Virus record (IMG/VR): IMGVR_UViG_3300045581_000162 | Location: 1 to 35,403 of that record | Length of the DNA stretch: 35,403 bases | Origin: a virus | Direction: 5' to 3' (one strand) | Shown: in pieces, positions 11,846 to 21,000 of the stretch | Layout of the letters: every line of letters begins with the position of its first letter | Position numbering within the stretch: position 1 is the stretch's first letter | Notes under the pieces: model-generated | Told to the model about the DNA's origin: nothing | Seen by the model: only the letters and a program-made list of their open reading frames with translations | Databases searched by the model: none | Made by a program: the position numbers and the translations under genes

Positions 11846-14800
11846 ATGAAACCGCTTGAGTTTCTAGCGGAGGTGCTTCCGTCACCCGGAAATGGGCACT
11901 ACTGCATAGCAGCGTTTACAAAAACAAAAAAACACCACTTTTTTACATCGGACTTGGAAAACATCCGTTCGCGTGTGAAGAAGTGGTTATCTGAAAACCG
12001 CGATGTGTACTTCGCACTGGCAACATTCAACGAACCAAAAAGCCGGGAAGCAGCTAACGCGGCGTGGATAAAGTCGATCTTCATCGACATGGATGGCTAC
12101 GAGTCCAAGAAAGCCGCCGCCATCGCGCTCAATACGTTTTTGGAAAAGACCGGTCTGAACGAGTTTGGTACGCCCTACATCGTCAATAGCGGTGGTGGCT
12201 TGCATTGCTATTGGCCCTTCAATGAGCCGGTCGATCCGGTGACCTGGAAGCCTATTGCTGAAAACTTCAAGCGCCTGTGCAAGCAGGAGAACCTCAAGAT
12301 CGACATGACTGTAACGGCAGACGCGGCTCGCGTTCTGCGCATCCCCGGCACGATCAACTACAAGCAGAAATACGAAGCGCCCCGCCCGGTCAAGCTGCTC
12401 TTGGAGGGCACAGCAAAGATCGATGCACGCCGTTTCGGAGCAGCTATTCGTGCGCAGTTGTCAGAGGCATACCAACCCCCGAGCAATGCGTTTGTTCCAA
12501 CCAGTGTCGATCTGCAAGGTGTACGCCCATCCAAAGCCGCAACGCAACGCTCGGCAAACGTCGAGGCGTTGCTGAACAATAGTGAAACGCGGTTTGAGAC
12601 GATATGGATGAAGTCAGAGCGGGGTGTTGGCTGCGCCCAATTGGAGTTCTACCAAAACAACGCGCAGCAAGACGGGATGGAGCCACTCTGGAGAGGGATG
12701 CTGTCTTGGGCAAAAGTCTGCACTGACGGAGATGTGTACGCACAGAAGCTGTCGAAGCTGCACCCGTATACGCCTGAGCGTATGCATCAAAAACTTGCGG
12801 AGATCAAAGGCCCGTACCCGTGCCTGAAGATGGACTCTGAGAACCCCGGCATCTGCCCAAAATGCCCATTCTGGGGAACGATCACCAACGCCCTGGCGCT
12901 GGGTAGAGAGATCGTGACGGACAACCGTGCCAAGGAAATGGTGGTGCCAATCCAAGCCACCTGCGAAGACGCGGCCCCCATTGAGGAATCTGGAGAGCAT
13001 ACGCTGGATGATTTCAATGTGGACGATTCTCGGCCAGAGAATGTCAAGACACGAAAGATTCTGCGCCCGCCCCCTCCAAGGGGGTTCGACTATGGCAAGA
13101 CAGGTGGCGTGTACCGCACCGTGAAGGAAAAAGATGCGACCGGCGTTGAGATCAAAGCTCAGATTCAGATACTCCCGCACGAGCTTTTTGTGGTGGACAT
13201 GTTGCGCCAAGAGCAAGAGCATCAAGTGCACCTGATGGCTATCAAGGCGCTAAGTAAGTCGGGGCTGGGCGGCAGTACGGAGATTGAGCATCAGGCGATC
13301 ATCATGCCTAGTCGCGCCGTGGTGTCTAAGGACGATTTGCTCAAATGCCTAGCATCAAACAACATCTATGCATCTTTTGGGCAGGTGGCGGATAAGCACC
13401 TCTACGACTACGTTCGTGCTTGCGTTGAGAATGCTGCCCAAGAGCGCCGGGTGGTGGACATCCCCATTCAGCTTGGCTGGCAAAAGGATCGCTCGTTCGT
13501 CTACAACAATCGCATTTTCAAGAAAGACGGTGCAGAGATCCCCGTCCCGATGCCTGGGCTGGAGAACATCAACCGCGCAACGAACAGTAAAGGAACACTT
13601 GACGATTGGCGCAAGCCTTGGGAGCTGCTCATTCAAAAGGGAATGCACACCATGTTGGCCGTGTGCATGGATGCTTTCGGTTCTCCGTTGATGCCCTTTA
13701 GCGACCATAAAGGCTTTGTGTGGCACATCGGCTCCACGTCGTCTGGTACGGGTAAATCACTCACGCTCAGTCTCAAAGCTGGCGTCTGGGGGCATCCGAT
13801 CCACTACCGTACCGGAAAAGGCACGTCTTTTGTGGCAATGCAGCAGCGTGCGGGTCTGCTCAACAGCCTGCCCCTGTTAATTGACGAAATCACCAGCAAA
13901 ACCAGAAACGATGTCGAGTGGGCACCAGAGCTTATTTTTGACATCTCGGAAGGCCAAGGTAAAGAGCGTATGGAGGCGGGATCGAACAGGGAGCGGGTGA
14001 ATAACTCGACCTGGGCGCTTACCTGCACGATGACCTCCAACACGCACATGATCGACCTGCTGACCGGAGGCCGCAAACACTCATCACACGGCGAAATGAT
14101 GCGTATGCTGGAGTGGAACCCTGCTAAGGAGCTATCTTTTGAGCAAAGCGACCGTGAGACGCTCAAACTGCTCAGTAAAAATTACGGCGTTGCGGGTGAA
14201 GCCTGGGTTCGCTGGCTGGTCAAGAACTACGAGACTGCCGAGGATGTTTGGCGCAGGGTCCACGAACGTATGCGGACCGAGATCAAATTCAGCGATGAAG
14301 AACGCTATTGGCACGCAGGCTGCACATCTGCTATTGCCGCAGCAATCCTGATCGGTTCTCGGTACGCCAATCTGCTCGACGTGCCAGTCAAGGCGTTGGT
14401 GGACGCGCTACGTGACTTGGTTGAACGTGCTCGGATGGCGCATAAGCGGTCGGTCAGGACGGCAGAGGACATCCTCAACGCCTACACACGCGAGTTCTAT
14501 GGCAAGTTTGTTGTCATTCGGGCCGACGCTGCGGGCCAGCTTATTGCCGACTTGGGCAAGGACTTGCAAGGCAAGACCAGTACCAAAAACACGGTCATGG
14601 GCCGCATCGAGCACGGCATCAGAAACACGAACTATGTGGACTACTTCATCGAAGAAACGCTCCTGCGCCGCCACTGTGCGTCGATGAGCTTCGGATATGA
14701 AGACTTCAAACGGCAGATGGAGGGTATGCAGAAAGCACCGGCAAACTTCGTCATCAAGTACGGTCGCAAGGATCTTTTGGCCAAGACGGATGGGCCTGTG

Positions 14801-14875
14801 ATGCGTGTGCCGGTCATGCACATCAGCATCCCTAAGTCATCGGTAGACGAGAATGGTGAAGTTTCCTTGGGATAG
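11846..14875 (+). CDS. Primase-helicase (AEP primase-like N-terminus, DUF927-type helicase C-terminus), 1009 aa
   Basis: ATG at 11846 follows GAGGGG. The N-terminal third resembles archaeo-eukaryotic primases: FIDMDG with Asp81 and Asp83, SGGGLH ending in His120, a later Asp153, and R165 in ARVLRIPGTINYK. Cysteines 326, 337 and 340 may form part of a zinc site. The C-terminal half is a DUF927-like helicase with GSTSSGTGKS (Walker A, 629-638), LPLLIDE (Walker B, 675-681) and a TGGRKHSSHGEM segment with a likely arginine finger. The pairing gives a self-contained priming and unwinding engine for the phage polymerase upstream. It is the last rightward gene and ends two bases before a terminator hairpin. 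Confidence 0.9.
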   Translation: MKPLEFLAEVLPSPGNGHYCIAAFTKTKKHHFFTSDLENIRSRVKKWLSENRDVYFALATFNEPKSREAANAAWIKSIFIDMDGYESKKAAAIALNTFLEKTGLNEFGTPYIVNSGGGLHCYWPFNEPVDPVTWKPIAENFKRLCKQENLKIDMTVTADAARVLRIPGTINYKQKYEAPRPVKLLLEGTAKIDARRFGAAIRAQLSEAYQPPSNAFVPTSVDLQGVRPSKAATQRSANVEALLNNSETRFETIWMKSERGVGCAQLEFYQNNAQQDGMEPLWRGMLSWAKVCTDGDVYAQKLSKLHPYTPERMHQKLAEIKGPYPCLKMDSENPGICPKCPFWGTITNALALGREIVTDNRAKEMVVPIQATCEDAAPIEESGEHTLDDFNVDDSRPENVKTRKILRPPPPRGFDYGKTGGVYRTVKEKDATGVEIKAQIQILPHELFVVDMLRQEQEHQVHLMAIKALSKSGLGGSTEIEHQAIIMPSRAVVSKDDLLKCLASNNIYASFGQVADKHLYDYVRACVENAAQERRVVDIPIQLGWQKDRSFVYNNRIFKKDGAEIPVPMPGLENINRATNSKGTLDDWRKPWELLIQKGMHTMLAVCMDAFGSPLMPFSDHKGFVWHIGSTSSGTGKSLTLSLKAGVWGHPIHYRTGKGTSFVAMQQRAGLLNSLPLLIDEITSKTRNDVEWAPELIFDISEGQGKERMEAGSNRERVNNSTWALTCTMTSNTHMIDLLTGGRKHSSHGEMMRMLEWNPAKELSFEQSDRETLKLLSKNYGVAGEAWVRWLVKNYETAEDVWRRVHERMRTEIKFSDEERYWHAGCTSAIAAAILIGSRYANLLDVPVKALVDALRDLVERARMAHKRSVRTAEDILNAYTREFYGKFVVIRADAAGQLIADLGKDLQGKTSTKNTVMGRIEHGIRNTNYVDYFIEETLLRRHCASMSFGYEDFKRQMEGMQKAPANFVIKYGRKDLLAKTDGPVMRVPVMHISIPKSSVDENGEVSLG

Positions 14876-14876
14876 G

Positions 14877-14915
14877 GTCGAACCGGGGCAGGGGTTTTTT
14901 GTCCCCTGCCTCGAC
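14877..14915 (+). terminator. Terminator-like hairpin at end of rightward block
   Basis: GGCAGGGG (14887-14894) pairs perfectly with CCCCTGCC (14903-14910). An outer GTCGA/TCGAC helix (14877-14881 with 14911-14915) extends it across a 5-base bulge. The loop is TTTTTTGT; no T run follows the stem on either strand, so this is not a canonical intrinsic terminator. It begins two bases after the primase-helicase stop codon. A second 6-bp hairpin, GCGGCC/GGCCGC with a TCGT loop, lies at 14935-14950. Confidence 0.55.
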
Positions 14916-14962
14916 ACCACAGAGATAAAGCGATGCGGCCTCGTGGCCGCGATGCACCTAGG

Positions 14963-15008
14963 GATAAAAGCCACGGCCCGTATAGGGATCTATAAAGGCC
15001 GCTTTGGC
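14963..15008 (-). terminator. Terminator of the leftward virion operon
   Basis: On the minus strand, just after the stop of the giant gene, GCCA...CGGCC pairs with GGCCGTGGC (9 bp with a 3-nt bulge), with an 18-nt loop, followed by TTTTAT. The plus-strand arms are 14970-14978 and 14997-15008 and the T run is at 14963-14969. It fits an intrinsic terminator of the leftward transcript. Confidence 0.6.
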
Positions 15009-15015
15009 GTCTTCT

Positions 15016-18000
15016 TTATTCGAGATTTTTAGCAATGTCTCGGATGTTTCGAGCCAGTTGAATCTCCAGGCGCTTAATCGCATCAATCTGCCGCTGCTTT
15101 TCTTCGCCCGACAGCTTAGGCGCTGCTGCAATTACACGCTTGAGTTCTGCTAACTCGCCCATCTTCTGCCGGAATGATCCGCCGGTCGAGTTAAGCGCGA
15201 TCTGAGCTGAATACTTGCTGGCAAACTCCGCAGCTTCTGCCGCTCGCCCAGCCTTGACCATATCTCTGTAGCTTTGCGCGGCCTGCTCATACTCTTTAAT
15301 GTCTTTGTAGACCGCATCCAGCGCCCCTCGACCTGTCTCGGGCTGGAACAACGAGCCGATGAACGGCATTTCGCTGAGTTTACGCTCCGGGGCAGACACA
15401 TCTTCAGGTAGTGTGAGGGGGCGCAACGCGAGATTGCTTGCCGACATGAGCGCCATGCCCAGCGTACCGGTGTAGCCACGAACAAGATGCTCGATCTGTA
15501 ACGGCGATGCGCCCGTCGTCGCCCCCAGAAGTTTGGCAAGCTCGGTCGTGTTAGCACGGAAACGGTCTTGAGGGCGAAGGTTTACTTCCCGCGTAGATTC
15601 AATTGGCGCGTCGGTGAAGAAGTTATGGTTTGCGCTCAACTCCACCAGCGGTTTGACCGCAGAGGGGATGCCGATAGGTACAGATGCTTCAAGCTGCTTA
15701 CGAATAACGCCTAGCGCATCTCTTGCCTTGGTATCGCCGAAAGCGGTATTGATGGCCAGTTCGGGCAATGCCTTGAACACAAAACCCAATTCGAACGGAA
15801 TCGGAACGCGAATCGGCTCGTCGCTTCCAGGTGGATAGATGAACCAGTTCATCGCACGTTCTTGCGGGGTGGCGTTTTTGTATGCTTCATCGTCCTGCAT
15901 CATCAGGGCGTAAGCTATAGCCATGCCCGCAATCAACGTCCCGCGCTTGTACAGCTTCTGCGTGATCTGCATACGCTCTTGGAACGGCACGTCTTTTGTG
16001 AAGGCTGCACGATATACCGAGTCCAGACCTTGGATCTGCGCGTTGAAGAACGGGATCATCGTACCCATCCAGTGCAGCGATGCAGAGGTTCCCCGACGTG
16101 AGAAGTTTATAGACTCCGCAGCGGCGAGCACCGACTCCAGGTGGGAGAAGCCTTTTTTGCGGTAGTTGTTGTAGACCGCCGCACGAGTAGCCGTATCCGC
16201 CTTGTGGGCGAACGTATCTAGCATCGCCATGCCTCGCGCCAGACTGTATTTGCCGCTTGTTATAGAGCGCAGAATCCGGGCCTGATCCTCAATATCGCCA
16301 GTCTGCACCATGCTGCTGACCGCCCCCGCACGCTCTAGCGCCTCACCTGCTTGAGTTGGGGCTTTGAGAGACTTAATGAATTCGCGGTACGTGTCGAGAA
16401 CGGCTGAGAAGTCACCGCCTGTAGTCAGATACGCATGGATCGGGTCACGAATCAACTGACGGAACGCATAGACCGGCATCCGGGTGATGCCCTTACGCAG
16501 GAGGCTGACAGGCATCTGCATCGCTCGCACCGCCGTCGGAATCGCCGTTTTGATACCTTGCAACCCCATGACAAATACATCAGCAGGAATGTCGTCCGGG
16601 AATGCGGAAGGGTCTAAGCGCAGGTAATAGTCAACACCTTTGTTTTTAAACCGGGCCACATAGACATCGCGAGGGCCTTCGCCCTTGATAATCTTCCCGA
16701 GGCCCATGTCCTGAACCATGTTTGCCACGTCACGGGTCTGCATGTTTGTCACTGCGCCGCGAAGCAAGAGCGACGTGTTCTGCATCATGCTGGAGTACAG
16801 CGGGAGGATTTTTTCATCGCCGCCGACCAACTCTTTGAGCTGCGGCTGATCGACAACATTACCGATAGTGACCTTGCGGCTGCCCAGCATCAGCTCCACA
16901 GCGCCGTTCTGGACACGGTAGTACGGGATAAAGTCCCCCTTCAGTAACTCGTTTGCCTTCTCACGCGACATTGCGCCCGCCTCAACATAGGTATTCAACA
17001 GGTCTTTGTTGTATTGGCGGTAAAGATCGCGGGCCTCATTAAAGGCGGCTTTAGTTTCCGGATCGCTATCAACGGCAGCTTTAATTTCCGCAGCTTTAGT
17101 CGCATCTAGGAGAGGATTCCCGTCTTTATCCTTGCCGTAATTCAGGCGGTCGTAGCCGATACCCGCTTTTTCTGCACGGAGGATAGCCAGCCAATTTGTG
17201 AACAGGTTTTCCACAAAGGATTCGTTACCGAGCTTGGAGCGGCCCAAAACTTTAGCGATCTGCTGTGCGTTAACCCCGTTCTGGCCTTCAAGAACTTTGA
17301 TTCCTTCTCGTGTGACGAGCTGCGGTACACCTTGCGTAAATGCAAGACTTACTTGGCGGTTCACATCGTTCGTGACGCGCATCAGGAACCGAAGCTGTAG
17401 GGCTTGCGCTTCTGAGACTTTTCCTTTCTCGACACCACGTTTAAGCAGCGCTTCGGACGGGGCCCAGTTATCGGCTAGCCTGGTTCTAAGACGCAGCCCT
17501 GTAACGTTCGCCATGATGCGGTCGCCGATACTCTGTGTTCTTCCGACGAGGCCGTTTACGGTGTTGACCACGCGCTCATTAACGCGATCCGATGCGACGG
17601 CACCTCGGCCTGCGAACACACCTCGCATAGCAGAAGCCATGACTACAGCATCGTTGGTTACGCTGCCTGCTTTTTGTGGAGGCCCGAACAGCGCGAACGC
17701 CTCTTCCATAGACTTGCTAGACAGTCTTTCAGGGTTCATGCCGATCAACTCCATCAAGCCACGAACAATGCGCTGCCACAGCGTCTTGTCAAAGGAGTCG
17801 AGCTTATTACGAAGATTGCTGTTTGTTAGAACTTCAGCGACGAACTCCTTAAGGTCTAGACGCCCGTACTCTCTAGCAAACGCCGGACTATTCTGAATTT
17901 TGCTGAAGGTTGCTTCTAGCCGCAGACGTGCCTCACGTTGAAAAAGCGGGAGGGCGTCAATTGGAACGGTTAACGCCGCATGGGTAACAGAATGCACAAG

Positions 18001-21000
18001 CTCGTGCAGCACAGACTCTTCATTAAGAGAGCCTCGATCCATAATAATCCGGTTGCGCGAAGCATTGAAGTTACCTTCAGTAGGCTGACCGTCCACAACC
18101 AAGTTATCTTTAACCGAGATTTTTGTCTGACGTGTTAAAGATGTTTGCAGCGTCTTGACTGCTTCGGAAAGTGCTCGATGCAACGGATTTTTGCTTTTGG
18201 CCAGCTCGTCAAGCAGCCCCATGACGTTATTGTTTTCCGCTGCATTAGCCGCAGCTTTCGACAACGGCGTCGTAGGGCGCTCTTCAAAGAATACGTTGTT
18301 TGCTCGAAGCTGGACATCAGCATCGGTATCCGTGTCGGACTCGAAGTTTTTGTCTTCAAACAGCTTTGGATTCTCATCCATCGCAGTCTTAGCGTCGGTC
18401 TCTGCCTTGGCGACTTCTTCCGTTGCTAAAGATGTCACTTTACTGTCGGAGGCCGGCCCTCGCACGCCCTCCCAAGAAACAGGGTTTGCAGGCCCCATGC
18501 TGTTCAGAAAATCACGTACCGTCTTATTCGGCAAATATTGCTTACCCGTAACTTCGGATATGAGGCTTTTGATTTTGTCTGCAACGGCCTTGAAAAACTT
18601 TTCAACAATAGAAACAGGTTTTTCTTCTGTAGTGGCCCATCTTGCCGTATTGTCAGCAAACCATTCCGAGAAAGAGTTCCAGTAAGGAGACAGGTCTTTG
18701 CTGGTGAGTTTTTCGAGTCCAACAACCTGCGCTTCTGCAACTTCTTTGCTGCGCATTGACTCTACGTGCTCTATAGCCGACTTTCCTTTGAGGCCAGACA
18801 ACCATTCTGCATGTGCTGCGCGGATCGCGGCTTTAGTTTCTGGAGAAGCTTTATTAAACGCTACACGCTCAACTATGTGCCCAAGCTCGTGCGCAATAAC
18901 TTCTACTGTTACGTTTTCGCTTTTTTTATCGCTTATCTTTAGTGCAAAATCTTTTTTATTTGGTCCAAACGGCTGAACGCGACCGTACTCCTGCGGCACT
19001 TCCTGACTAGTTTGTGCGTTGGCATACTCGCCAAAAAGATTGTATTTTTCACGTCCTTGCGGCCCTTTAACATCGTCCGCATGAAACAGAAATACCCGCA
19101 CATCACCCATTCCTAACGACTGCATTAAGTCATTAAGATAGTGGGCGTATCGAGAGTCAACGCCGTCAGAAGTGGCTACGTTTCTTTTGCTGTTAGTAAA
19201 AGGCCCATCAGGCTTTTCGTTTTGCTTAACTTTTTCTTCAGCAGCAAGCCTATCTGCAACAGACTTTATTTTTTCTTGAACGGCGTTAAATGTGCTTGCG
19301 TAAGGCCTTTCACTAGGCGCTCTAGATGCAGCATTAAACTTATATATGTAGTTACCAGCTTTTATGTAAAAGACGTATATCTGATCCCCAGACAGGTTTA
19401 TACCTCTTGAAAGCACGCCGGTTTTATCAGAGTACACAACCGCTGAACCTGGGTACTGCTTTAAGATATTGTCAACAACCCATTCTGGATGGTCGGCAGG
19501 ATCTTCACTAAAAATGCCTTGTTCTTCCTTCGCCGCAGCTTCTTCAGCTTTGCGGGCAGCTTCAGCCTCTTTAGCTTTGCGTTGCTCTTCAGCTTTGCGT
19601 TGCTCTTCAGCTTTGCGGGAAGCCTCAGCAACCTTTTCAGCCTGCGCACGCGCCGCTTCAGCTTCTTTCTTAGCCGCAGCTTCTTTCGCAGCGTCTTGCT
19701 CCTGTTTTGCTTTTTCTGCTTTGACCCTTGCTTCTTCCGCACGCTGTTCTGCCAATTTTTTAGCGTTTAAAAGATACTCCGCTTTGCGGGCAGCTTCAGC
19801 CTCTTTAGCTTTGCGTTGCTCTTCAGCTTTGCGGGCAGCTTCAGCCTCTTTAGCTTTGCGTTGCTCTTCAGCTTTGCGTTGCTCTTCAGCTTTGCGGGCA
19901 GCTTCAGCCTCTTTAGCTTTGCGTTGCTCTTCAGCTTTGCGTTGCTCTTCAGCTTTGCGTGCAGCCTCAGCCGCTTCAGCCTTGCGTTGCTCTTCAGCCT
20001 GTTCAGTTTTTGGCGCTTCTTCAGTAGCGCGCGCCTCTTTGCGGCGGGCTTTTTCGCGTTCAAAGCCCTCACTTAGCCAATCAGCTTTTCTCTGATAGCG
20101 CGGTTTGTACTCTTGAACAGGTTCTTCGGGGAGCGTCAACCCCAACGACTTGGCCAATGCCAATCGCTTTTCTCTTGTAAGAGGGCTGTCACTTTTAAGC
20201 GCACGGGAGAGCCTTCCAACATCTTGCGCAGCAATCCGACCTTTTGCCATCAAATCCGCAAGCTGCGCATTCAGTTTTTGCTCATACGCTTGAAGCGCGG
20301 CAGCGCCTTGCTCCAGATTGACTTGCGGCTGTGCGCGTTGTGCAACTGCAATCTGGTTCCGCAAACGAACGATGTCATTTGCAGCACGTTTTGCCTTGGC
20401 GCTGTCTTTTTCTTGCTTGGCAGTTTGGAAGCGGTTTTGAGCGCTAGCAAGACGTTTTTCTAGATCCGCGATGTCTGCCTGAGCTGCAAAAGCGGGGATG
20501 CCTTCTTTCTCAAAGGCTGCAGCCTCTTGCGTCGATTCACGCGCCTGGGCTTCTGCAAGCCGGTTTTGTGCGTCGGGGATATTTGCGCGAGTGGCTTCTG
20601 CTTTTTTAGCAGCCTCTTGATAGGCTTCAGGTTCAGTCTCTTTGAACGCCGCGTCGTCTTGGCGCTGCGCGAGCATCTCCAGCTTGCGGATCTCCTCTTG
20701 AATGTCGAACGCGGACTGCGGAGCTTCTTCGACAGGAGCGGGCGCAGGAGCAACGCGCTCAATACCTTCAATCTGGGCTTGCTCGCCGGGTTTCAATTCC
20801 GGCGCAACTGCTGGCTCTGGTGTAGCTACTGGCGCAGGGGCGGGCTCTGCTGGGCGGAGATCAAGACCTGCTTGCCGTTCATCGACAGGCTTTTCGTAAA
20901 GTGACAGCTTTTCATCAACTTTTTGGATGTCCGCCAGCAGTTTGGCGACTTGTGGTTCGGCTTTCGCTTTTTTAGCGTTTTCAAACTTGGTGAGCAGCGA

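Noticed and set aside
12614-13231. 205-codon open frame on the minus strand inside the primase-helicase gene
   Set aside because: It lies fully opposite a strongly supported gene, has no recognisable motif, and its His/Arg/Leu-rich composition is that of an antisense shadow.
17198-17896. 232-codon plus-strand open frame inside the giant gene
   Set aside because: Ser/Arg-rich antisense shadow of well-supported coding sequence, with no ribosome-binding site or operon partner.
19543-20000. CRISPR-like repeat array
   Set aside because: The units are in frame, of 18 or 45 bases, without unique spacers, and encode a coiled coil.
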